Shown: in pieces, positions 1-5,144 of the stretch | Position numbering within the stretch: position 1 is the stretch's first letter | How the letters are laid out: each line of letters begins with the position of its first letter | Source: Prevotellaceae bacterium | GTDB taxonomy: Bacteria; Bacteroidota; Bacteroidia; Bacteroidales; UBA932 | Length of the DNA: 8,506 bases | NCBI GenBank assembly: GCA_031257455.1 | Contig: JAIROQ010000018.1 | Location: 1 to 8,506 of the forward strand | Reading direction: 5' to 3' | Program-made: the position numbers and the translations under genes | Notes under the pieces: generated by a model | Seen by the model: only the letters and a program-made list of their open reading frames with translations | What the model was told of the DNA's origin: nothing | The model's database searches: none

Positions 1-806
1 CGCAAAGCAGGATTAGAGCCGGCTACTGTACTTGGGCTACTGTGTTTATTCCAATAGGTCAATCCGGTTTGGTAATTCAAGTTCTGCCCCATCCACCAGC
101 GGCCGCCTATCTTTACGGCAGTGTACATTTTTAAATCCCGCTCATCCACCAACGACACAAAGGTGGATGCGCTGTAGGTAGAAGGGAAAGCGGAAAACGT
201 GTTTACCACCGGCGGCTGCGTAAAAGTACAATTGCCCTGCAATACCGGATTTCCAAAACCCAATAATCCTTTACAGCCCGTTTCATCGCTGATGTACACA
301 GGCACTACGCCGGCATCGATTACCGATTGCACATTTACCGTTTTTCCCGGAACAGCATAAGTGTTTACGCCGGAAGCATCGGAAAGCACAAACGGCGGCG
401 TACCGCCCAATGTTAATGTGCCGTTATTGTTGGAAAGCATTTTGGGCGGGGCGTCGCTACCGTAAACGCACCAGTTGAATTGGCCGGCAGGCGCGTTGCT
501 TAATGTGGCGGTTACGGTCACAGGGCTGGCGGTCACATAAAAACCCCGCCCGTTTAAGTCGATTATGTTTCCGGCGGTAGGCGTAGCCCCGCTGATAACG
601 GCTTTGGCAAATGTACCCGGCGATGTGCCGCTGACCGGACAGAAATCGACCCATATCCACACACGGTTATCAACGGGCGTATCTGTCCATGATACGTGAA
701 AAGTTACTGTTTTTGTGCCGTAGTTTACGCCCAGCGGCGTAACGGTTACCGTTGCGCTTGCTTTAATGCTTGCAAGCAGGATAAAAAGAAAGAAAACTTT
801 TTTCAT
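1..806 (-). CDS. Secreted FISUMP-domain protein, 3' part beyond the window
   Basis: The ATG is at 806-804 and the frame stays open for 268 codons to the left edge, so the C-terminus is missing. Residues 1-18 look like a Sec signal peptide: Lys-Lys, a hydrophobic run, then a likely cut after ASA. Residues about 19-210 are rich in Thr, Val, Gly and Pro, with short beta-type segments such as VTFHVSW and RVWIWVDFCP, and resemble an Ig-like or adhesin-like exported region. From about residue 215 the sequence RDLKMYTAVKIGGRWWMGQN (223-242) followed by LNY matches the opening of the FISUMP domain (Fibrobacter succinogenes major paralogous domain), common in exported Bacteroidota and Fibrobacter proteins of unknown function. 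There is no lipobox cysteine after the signal peptide. The leader upstream is A-rich without a Shine-Dalgarno sequence, as usual in this phylum, and no exact TAnnTTTG box was found. An outer-surface location is inferred; the molecular role is unknown. Confidence 0.8.
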   Translation of the reverse strand, partial: MKKVFFLFILLASIKASATVTVTPLGVNYGTKTVTFHVSWTDTPVDNRVWIWVDFCPVSGTSPGTFAKAVISGATPTAGNIIDLNGRGFYVTASPVTVTATLSNAPAGQFNWCVYGSDAPPKMLSNNNGTLTLGGTPPFVLSDASGVNTYAVPGKTVNVQSVIDAGVVPVYISDETGCKGLLGFGNPVLQGNCTFTQPPVVNTFSAFPSTYSASTFVSLVDERDLKMYTAVKIGGRWWMGQNLNYQTGLTYWNKHSSPSTVAGSNPAL

Positions 807-840
807 GATTATTTTTTTTAGTTTGTTTATTCATTATTGT

Positions 841-854
841 TGCCCGTGAGGGCA
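841..854. repeat. Short hairpin TGCCC-GTGA-GGGCA
   Basis: A perfect 5-bp inverted repeat with a 4-base loop, located 35-48 bases before the FISUMP start codon. It probably lies in the leader of that transcript or just outside it. It has no T-run after it, so it is not a typical terminator. It may belong with the three hairpins at 892-972. No function can be assigned. Confidence 0.5.
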
Positions 855-891
855 TACCTATCAATAGAACAAAGCCTCTCAAATGCCTTTT

Positions 892-972
892 TCCCCGTAG
901 GGGATGCATGTCCTACGGACAAGCTCGTGTGATGGATGCGTTTTTCTATTGCTATGTTTGTCCTACGGACAA
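892..972. repeat. Cluster of three hairpins with GTA/TAC loops
   Basis: Three perfect inverted repeats share the same plan. They are TCCCC-GTA-GGGGA at 892-904, TGTCC-TAC-GGACA at 909-921 and TTGTCC-TAC-GGACAA at 958-972. The last two share an 11-base core (GTCCTACGGAC) and are separated by 36 bases. The repeated plan suggests small dispersed palindromic elements, similar in kind to REP sequences, rather than a regulatory site of one gene. That class assignment is inference. Confidence 0.6.
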
Positions 973-998
973 TACACATTCATTATTCATTTTGTCGC

Positions 999-1063
999 GT
1001 CATTCCGAGCGGAGCGCCACCACGCCGTCATTCCGAGCGGAGCGGAGCGAAGTCGAGGAATCT
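999..1063. repeat. Two copies of the GTCATTCCGAGC dispersed repeat
   Basis: Copy one is at 999-1016 and copy two begins at 1027; both start GTCATTCCGAGCGGAGCG. Copy two continues through GGAGCGAAGTCGAGGAATCT to 1063, and its ATTCC and GGAAT ends can pair as an imperfect hairpin. I recognise this as the kind of intergenic repeat scattered in high copy number through many Bacteroidota genomes, from memory and not from a search. Copy one looks truncated. No coding content or transposase is present, so it would be non-autonomous if mobile. Confidence 0.65.
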
Positions 1064-1104
1064 GCTGCTACGTCCCACAGTCTGACCCAAACTCCCTGCG
1101 TTTT

Positions 1105-1124
1105 GGAGTAGATTTCTCCACTCC
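1105..1124. repeat. Inverted repeat, possible second half of the dispersed element
   Basis: GGAGT at 1105-1109 pairs with ACTCC at 1120-1124 around a 10-base loop. The segment AGATTTCTCCACTCC (1110-1124) resembles a sequence that I recall often accompanying GTCATTCCGAGC-type repeats. The stretch 1027-1124 may therefore be one degraded composite element. The link is inference. Confidence 0.4.
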
Positions 1125-1143
1125 TTGTTCATACTATCATATA

Positions 1144-1452
1144 ATGCCTCATGACATTGCTACAATGCCACGAGACATTGCTGTGATGCCACGAGACATT
1201 ACTGCGATGCCACGAGACATTGCTATGATGCCACGAGACATTACTGCGATGCCACGAGACATTGCTACGATGCCACGAGACATTACTGAGATGCCACGAG
1301 ACATTGCTGCGATGCCACGAGATATTGCTATGATGCCACGAGACATTACTACGATGCTACGAGACATTGCTGTGATGCCACGAGACATTACTGCGATGCC
1401 ACGAGACATTGCTACGATGCCACGAGACATTGCTATGATGCCACGAGACATT
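1144..1452. repeat. 21-bp tandem array, 14 full units plus a partial one
   Basis: Units begin at 1144 and recur every 21 bases to 1438, where the last unit stops after 15 bases. Each unit is a conserved 15-base part, ATGCCACGAGACATT, followed by a variable hexamer of the form (A/G)CT(A/G)NG, for example GCTGTG, ACTGCG, GCTATG or GCTACG. GCT-type and ACT-type hexamers tend to alternate, hinting at growth in 42-bp pairs. The first unit is the most diverged (CCTCATGAC). One unit has GAT for GAC and one has CTA for CCA. The 14-base core matches its own reverse complement at 10 of 14 positions, so both strands read as heptads: MPRDI plus two residues on plus, MSRGI plus two on minus. The array ends 35 bases before the promoter box at 1488. 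It is not a CRISPR, since the spacers are only 6 bases and repetitive. Confidence 0.93.
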
Positions 1453-1487
1453 TTTATAAAAACAGAGGTTAATTCAAAAAATATAAC

Positions 1488-1495
1488 TATCTTTG
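1488..1495 (+). promoter_or_regulatory. Bacteroidota -7 promoter box for the 1548 gene
   Basis: TATCTTTG matches the Bacteroidota sigma-ABfr consensus TAnnTTTG exactly, in the context TAACTATCTTTGC. No clear TTTG -33 element is seen; GGTT at 1467-1470 is a weak candidate at 17 bases spacing. Transcription would start near 1500, leaving a leader of roughly 45 bases that is A-rich and lacks a Shine-Dalgarno sequence. Confidence 0.7.
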
Positions 1496-1547
1496 CAGAT
1501 ATATTTTACATTTTTGCGGAAAATAATTACCTGAAAACAAAAAAACC

Positions 1548-2198
1548 ATGGGAAGAACAATACCCAGAACAGACAGCCCCTTCATTGCCTTTGCACGCAA
1601 CCTTTCGGACGAATGTACCGCTCACAAAACCGCATGGGATTTGGATGCGGACGATGTGGCCAACCTGCAATCATTAACAGCGCGGGCGGATGACGCCCTT
1701 ACCGCCGCCCGCAATCCCGAAACGTCCAACCACCTCGCACGCATGAACAAGAAAATGGATTTCCTTGTGCTGCGGCAGTTTCTCCGGCCTTTCATAAAGA
1801 AGTTGGCGATTAATAAATCTATCAGTGACAATGCCCTTGTGGCCATGGGACTGCCCTCGCGTGAACACCACAGCCGCCTGCCGCTGCCGGCGCCTGCCGA
1901 AGCGCCCAAATTGAGCATCTATCAAAAATACCATCTCGAAATCAGGGTGGGCGTGAGTGTCCTTTCACATGACCATCCCACCGCATCGCTGACAGAAAAA
2001 GCGTATTATGGATTTGTCCTCCGCTACCGCCTGCAGGATGAAACCGAATGGCACGAAATCTACAGCACGCGGCTGCGCACCACCCTCCATTTTAACAGCG
2101 AGGACGAAGGAAAGCATGTTATCCTTACCGCGGCATGGATAAATCCGCGTATCCAGCACGGGCCATGGAGCAATGAAGTAACGTCCTTGATAAATTAG
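1548..2198 (+). CDS. Protein of unknown function with C-terminal Fn3-like domain
   Basis: 216 residues with an ATG start placed 53 bases after a clear promoter box, and no signal peptide. The N-terminus (MGRTIPRTDSPFIAFARNL) is followed to about residue 105 by mostly helical sequence, including an acidic/Ala-rich stretch (ADDVANLQSLTARADDALTA) and RQFLRPFIKKLAINKSISD. After a Pro-rich linker (LPLPAPAEAPK, about 110-122), residues about 125-216 look like a fibronectin-III-type beta sandwich: FVLRYRL, then EDEGKHVILTAAWINPR and GPWSNEVTSLIN. From memory this layout, with IPR near the start and a GPWS-E-V/I ending, matches a family of hypothetical proteins of similar size found in Bacteroidota. 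I cannot give a family name or function. The stop is 34 bases from the convergent purE stop. Its promoter lies directly beside the 21-bp array, which could influence its expression. Confidence 0.85.
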   Translation: MGRTIPRTDSPFIAFARNLSDECTAHKTAWDLDADDVANLQSLTARADDALTAARNPETSNHLARMNKKMDFLVLRQFLRPFIKKLAINKSISDNALVAMGLPSREHHSRLPLPAPAEAPKLSIYQKYHLEIRVGVSVLSHDHPTASLTEKAYYGFVLRYRLQDETEWHEIYSTRLRTTLHFNSEDEGKHVILTAAWINPRIQHGPWSNEVTSLIN

Positions 2199-2232
2199 TT
2201 TTTACCGGCCTATTGTGCCTGTTCGTTTCCGG

Positions 2233-2745
2233 TTATGAAACCCTGTACTCAAACGCTGCGTTCTTCAATTCGTCATTTGCTTTCGCCACTTTTTTGGCCA
2301 AATCGTTTTTGAACAGTTGCATTTTTTTGAACAGTTCCGCATCGCCGGCCGCTAAAATTTGCGCCGCTAAAATTCCGGCATTATGTGCGCCGTCAAGCGC
2401 CACCGTAGCCACCGGAATACCGGACGGCATTTGCAGAATGGATAACACGCTGTCCCATCCGTCCATTGAATTGGAAGATTTGATGGGAACGCCAATGACG
2501 GGAACAGGCGTAAGGGCGGCAATGATACCGGGCAAATGAGCCGCTCCCCCGGCGCCGGCAATGGCCACCTTGACCCCGCGCGTATGCAGGTTTTTGGCAA
2601 ACTCAACCACCAGCTCCGGCACGCGATGCGCCGAAAGGGCATTGATTTCAAAGGGAATTTGCAGTTCATTCAAAAATTTCGCCGCAGCCGACATCACCGG
2701 CAAATCGGACGTGCTGCCCATTATAATACTGACAAGTGGTTTCAT
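2233..2745 (-). CDS. purE: 5-(carboxyamino)imidazole ribonucleotide mutase, PurE class I
   Basis: PurE moves the carboxyl group of N5-CAIR to carbon 4 to make CAIR in de novo purine synthesis, working after PurK in the cytoplasm. The 170-residue protein has the normal length and all class I signatures: GSTSD at 10-14, SAHRVP at 38-43 with the catalytic His at 40, and GAGGAAHLPG at 64-73. PVIGVP and MPSGIPVATVALDGAHNAGILAAQ follow. The ATG at 2745 puts these motifs at the expected distance from the N-terminus. The leader is A-rich, as in the neighbours. The gene is transcribed divergently from hpt across 98 bases and ends convergently with the unknown gene at 1548-2198. Nothing is missing from the active site, so it should be functional. 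No purK is in the window. Confidence 0.96.
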   Translation of the reverse strand: MKPLVSIIMGSTSDLPVMSAAAKFLNELQIPFEINALSAHRVPELVVEFAKNLHTRGVKVAIAGAGGAAHLPGIIAALTPVPVIGVPIKSSNSMDGWDSVLSILQMPSGIPVATVALDGAHNAGILAAQILAAGDAELFKKMQLFKNDLAKKVAKANDELKNAAFEYRVS

Positions 2746-2806
2746 TTTTTATGTTGCGTGTTTAATGGTTGATTTGATAAAGTTTTAGCAGTACAAAAAT
2801 AATAAC

Positions 2807-2814
2807 TATTTTTA
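2807..2814 (+). promoter_or_regulatory. Possible -7 box for the hpt-adk-obgE run
   Basis: TATTTTTA in the context TAACTATTTTTAC matches TAnnTTTG at all but the last base. It shares the TAACTAT context with the better box at 1488. GTTTT at 2782-2786 could serve as a weak -33 element. It is 29 bases before the hpt ATG. This is the best promoter candidate in the purE-hpt gap but is weak. Confidence 0.4.
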
Positions 2815-2843
2815 CACTTTAAAAATTTTTTATTAAAAATATC

Positions 2844-3383
2844 ATGAAACGGGTAAAATTGCACGATAAAGAATTTGAAATCGCTATCCGGCACGACCAG
2901 ATACAAACCGCTATCGGGGTAGTGGCGCAAAAGATACGGGAAGACATGAAAAACGAGGATATCCCCGTTTTCCTGAGCGTGCTGAACGGCTCGTTCATGT
3001 TTACTTCGGATTTGCTGAAGCAAATGGACTTTAACTGCGAAGTGTCGTTCATAAAATTGGCCTCCTACAGCGGCGTTTCTTCCACCGGAAAAGTGCAGGA
3101 ACTTCTGGGACTGAATACCGATATACGCGGCCGCACGGTAATTATCGTGGAAGATATTGTGGATACCGGGCATACATTGGCGGAGCTGGTGGAGATATTG
3201 AAAAAACACCGGCCGAAACAAATCAAAGTGGCTACCTTCCTCCTGAAACCGGACGCATACGATAAAGACATACCCATCGATTATGCCGGCATGAATATCC
3301 CGAATGATTTCATTGTCGGGTACGGGTTGGATTATGACCAGCTGGGACGCAACCTCCGCAACATTTATAAAATCGTAAATTAA
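2844..3383 (+). CDS. hpt: Hypoxanthine phosphoribosyltransferase
   Basis: Hpt salvages hypoxanthine (and usually guanine) by joining it to PRPP, giving IMP or GMP and pyrophosphate. The 179-residue length is typical of bacterial type I phosphoribosyltransferases. Visible elements are LNGSFMF at 47-53 (PRPP/pyrophosphate loop) and ASYSG at 73-77, the start of the flexible catalytic loop. Next come VIIVEDIVDTGHTL at 99-112, with the acidic pair E103-D104 of the PRPP signature, and KVATFLLKP before the base-binding side. The ending FIVGYGLDYDQLGRNL is characteristic of Hpt. The ATG at 2844 gives a complete N-terminus. The gene leads a same-strand run; adk starts 18 bases after its stop, so the two are very likely co-transcribed. 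purE diverges from it, putting de novo synthesis and salvage of purines back to back. Confidence 0.96.
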   Translation: MKRVKLHDKEFEIAIRHDQIQTAIGVVAQKIREDMKNEDIPVFLSVLNGSFMFTSDLLKQMDFNCEVSFIKLASYSGVSSTGKVQELLGLNTDIRGRTVIIVEDIVDTGHTLAELVEILKKHRPKQIKVATFLLKPDAYDKDIPIDYAGMNIPNDFIVGYGLDYDQLGRNLRNIYKIVN

Positions 3384-3401
3384 CCATCTATAAAAAACGC
3401 T

Positions 3402-3974
3402 ATGTTAAATATTGTTCTCTTTGGACCGCCGGGTGCGGGAAAAGGCACGGTCGCCAAAAAAGTCGTTCAACAGGAAAATTTAGTGCATCTGTCCACCGGC
3501 GATATGTTGCGCGAGGAAATAGAACGCGGCTCCGCGCCGGGCAAAGAAGCCGGGCAGCTGATTGCCCGGGGGCAGTTGGTACCGGACGAAACGGTTGTAG
3601 CGATGGTGCGCGAATTTGTAAAACGGAAAATGCCCTGCCGTGGTTTTATTTTCGATGGATTTCCGCGTACAACCGAACAGGCGAAAGAACTGGACGCCAT
3701 AATGGCGGCGCAGGGAACGGCTATCACCATGATGATTGCGCTGGAGGTAAGCGAAGACGAAATTATCCGCCGGATGCTGAGCCGTGCAGCCATTGAAGGC
3801 CGTCCCGATGATACTATCGACATTATCAGTAAACGTATTGCCACGTATCATGAAAAAATAAAAATCACGAGCGACTATTATAAAGTGCAAAACAAATACT
3901 ATACGGTCGATAGCAGCGCTACGCCTGAAAACACGTTGCAACAAATATTGTTAGTCGTAAGTCATAAGTCGTAA
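3402..3974 (+). CDS. adk: Adenylate kinase
   Basis: Adk interconverts ATP plus AMP and two ADP. The 190-residue protein is of the short type, with no zinc-finger LID. Motifs: P-loop GPPGAGKGT at 8-16, STGDMLR at 31-37 (AMP binding), FDGFPRT at 84-90, and the short LID with R128 and EGRPDD at 132-137, followed by KRIATYHEK. All the expected Arg and Asp residues are present. Val follows the P-loop Thr where Gln is usual, a small deviation. The start at 3402 places the P-loop at residue 8 as in homologues. The last codons (VVSHKS) and the TAA stop lie inside a 7-bp tandem repeat, so the extreme C-terminus is repeat-derived and probably not functionally important. It lies 18 bases after hpt and 63 bases before obgE. 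Confidence 0.96.
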   Translation: MLNIVLFGPPGAGKGTVAKKVVQQENLVHLSTGDMLREEIERGSAPGKEAGQLIARGQLVPDETVVAMVREFVKRKMPCRGFIFDGFPRTTEQAKELDAIMAAQGTAITMMIALEVSEDEIIRRMLSRAAIEGRPDDTIDIISKRIATYHEKIKITSDYYKVQNKYYTVDSSATPENTLQQILLVVSHKS

Positions 3975-3984
3975 GTCGTAAGTC
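3953..3984. repeat. 7-bp tandem repeat at the adk stop codon
   Basis: Four 7-base units, AGTCGTA, AGTCATA, AGTCGTA and AGTCGTA, are followed by a partial AGTC. The tract covers the last seven coding triplets of adk in part, includes its TAA at 3972-3974, and runs 10 bases past it. Because 7 is not a multiple of 3, each unit is read in a different phase. Confidence 0.88.
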
Positions 3985-4003
3985 AGTGCGCTTGCCGCTA
4001 TTC

Positions 4004-4031
4004 CTAATTCTTAATTTCTAATTCTTAATTC
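4004..4031. repeat. 14-bp direct repeat (7-bp subunits) before obgE
   Basis: CTAATTCTTAATTT at 4004-4017 is followed directly by CTAATTCTTAATTC at 4018-4031. The 14-base unit is itself two related 7-base pieces (CTAATTC and TTAATTY), so this is effectively four 7-base units. It ends 6 bases before the obgE GTG and would form most of the leader seen by the ribosome. It supplies the in-frame TAA at 4026-4028. Confidence 0.85.
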
Positions 4032-4037
4032 AAAAAA

Positions 4038-5036
4038 GTGGCTGCTTCCAATTTTATAGATTATGTGCGTTTGTTCTGCGCGTCCGGTGCGGGCGGGAAA
4101 GGGTCAATACACCTGCGCAGGGAAAAATATATACCCAAAGGCGGCCCGGACGGCGGAGACGGCGGACGCGGCGGACATATCATCCTGCGTGGAAATAAAC
4201 AACTGTGGACGCTTATCCATTTGAAGTACCGCAAACATATCCGTGCGGAAGCCGGCGGTGCGGGAAGCGGTGCCTTATGCCACGGCTCCAACGGTAAAGA
4301 CATCATCCTGGATGTACCGCTTGGAACGGTTGTCAAACGCGCCGGGACGGATGATATAATAGTCGAGATAACCGCCGACAGCGAAGAAAAAATACTGCTG
4401 CACGGCGGGCGCGGCGGCATGGGGAACGCCTGTTTTAAAACCGCGACCAACCAGACGCCGCGCTATGCACAACCGGGCGAATCCGGCGAAGAGAGTTGGT
4501 TTGTTTTTGAACTGAAATTATTGGCAGATGTGGGATTGGTCGGATTTCCCAATGCGGGAAAATCTACGTTGCTATCGGTTGTATCGGCTGCCAGGCCGAA
4601 GATTGCCGACTATGCCTTCACCACATTAGAGCCAAGTTTAGGCATCGTGGCATACCGCGATAATCAGTCATTCGTCATGGCGGATATCCCCGGGATTATT
4701 GAAGGCGCACACGAAGGTCGGGGACTGGGTTTGCGCTTCCTGCGCCACATTGAACGCAATGCCATGTTGCTGTTTCTTGTCCCTGCCGACAGCAGGGACA
4801 TTGCTCATGAATATAAAATATTGTTAAATGAACTCCGCCAGTTCAATCCCGAATTGCTCGACAAACAACGGGTTTTAGCCATTTCCAAAAGCGACTTGCT
4901 GGATGAAGAGCTGGAAAAGGAAATTAAAAAATCACTGCCGAAAAAACTTCCGCATATCTTCATTTCTTCCATTACCGGCAAAAACATTTCGCCATTGAAA
5001 GACTTGCTGTGGGCGACACTGAATGAACCGGAATGA
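4038..5036 (+). CDS. obgE: GTPase Obg, ribosome-assembly factor
   Basis: Obg is an essential GTPase that binds the large ribosomal subunit and links its maturation to cell state. The 332-residue protein has the glycine-rich Obg fold at 1-158, with [13 protein letters not shown] at 35-47 and GGRGGMGN at 123-130. The G domain follows: G1 GFPNAGKST 169-177, G2 FTTLEP 194-199, G3 DIPG 216-219, G4 SKSD 283-286 (in place of NKxD, as I recall for Bacteroides Obg) and G5 SSITG 310-314. It ends soon after G5, so it lacks a long C-terminal extension. The start is GTG: an in-frame TAA at 4026-4028 rules out any upstream start, and the N-terminus ASNFIDYV aligns with the usual MAxSNFxDYV. The spacer from adk holds two 7-bp-period tracts. 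It may still be co-transcribed with hpt-adk. Confidence 0.97.
   Translation: MAASNFIDYVRLFCASGAGGKGSIHLRREKYIPKGGPDGGDGGRGGHIILRGNKQLWTLIHLKYRKHIRAEAGGAGSGALCHGSNGKDIILDVPLGTVVKRAGTDDIIVEITADSEEKILLHGGRGGMGNACFKTATNQTPRYAQPGESGEESWFVFELKLLADVGLVGFPNAGKSTLLSVVSAARPKIADYAFTTLEPSLGIVAYRDNQSFVMADIPGIIEGAHEGRGLGLRFLRHIERNAMLLFLVPADSRDIAHEYKILLNELRQFNPELLDKQRVLAISKSDLLDEELEKEIKKSLPKKLPHIFISSITGKNISPLKDLLWATLNEPE
4778..4800. repeat. Perfect hairpin inside obgE
   Basis: TGTCCCTGC at 4778-4786 and GCAGGGACA at 4792-4800 are exact reverse complements around a 5-base loop (CGACA). The hairpin lies within the coding sequence, over the codons for LVPADSRDI in the G domain. There is no T-run after it, so it is not a terminator. 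It may be chance, or it may affect translation speed or message stability. Confidence 0.6.
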
Positions 5037-5114
5037 TTACCTCGTGCAAAGGACGCCCGTTTAATACCGCTGTTTCGCCGCCCCATTCCGTAAATCCGCT
5101 TAATTCTTTTTTGC

Positions 5115-5122
5115 TATCTTTG
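5115..5122 (+). promoter_or_regulatory. Bacteroidota -7 promoter box for the macroglobulin gene
   Basis: TATCTTTG is an exact TAnnTTTG match in the context TTGCTATCTTTGTTAG, 22 bases before the ATG at 5145. No clear TTTG -33 element is present 17-23 bases upstream. The box suggests that the macroglobulin gene has its own transcript rather than relying on read-through from obgE, whose stop is 108 bases before the ATG. Confidence 0.65.
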
Positions 5123-5144
5123 TTAGGATTTAAAAAGCTCGTGT

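Larger units (their letters stand above)
807..1547. other. Repeat-rich intergenic region between divergent genes
   Basis: These roughly 740 bases separate the minus-strand FISUMP gene from the plus-strand gene at 1548. I see no convincing protein gene here. Contents in order: an A/T-rich leader of the FISUMP gene, four short perfect hairpins (841-972), two copies of a GTCATTCCGAGC repeat (999-1063), a short inverted repeat (1105-1124), the 21-bp tandem array (1144-1452), and a promoter box (1488-1495) with an A-rich leader. Long frames that cross this region depend on the array being free of stops in one phase and have no recognisable protein content outside it. Confidence 0.75.

Noticed and set aside
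457..660. Small minus-strand gene inside 1-806
   Set aside because: It is a shadow frame of the FISUMP gene, which has a signal peptide and domain match in its own frame.
1149..1451. Minus-strand open frame of MSRGI heptads
   Set aside because: It is the reverse reading of the near-palindromic array. It has no promoter box and no sequence beyond the repeats.
1144..1452. CRISPR array
   Set aside because: The unit is 21 bp with only 6 variable bases that recur among units. There are no unique spacers and no cas genes.
904..1677. Plus-strand open frame of 257 codons through the tandem array
   Set aside because: Its length comes from the array being stop-free in one phase. The parts before and after the array have no protein-like pattern, it overlaps the start of the better-supported gene at 1548 in another frame, and the promoter box at 1488 lies inside it.
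2204..2233. Bidirectional terminator between the 1548 gene and purE
   Set aside because: ACCGG and CCGGT pair over only 5 bp with a 20-base loop and no proper T-run follows on either strand.
4061..4450. Minus-strand Pro/Ser-rich frame opposite obgE
   Set aside because: It is the reverse of the Gly-rich Obg fold codons and has no start context or family match.
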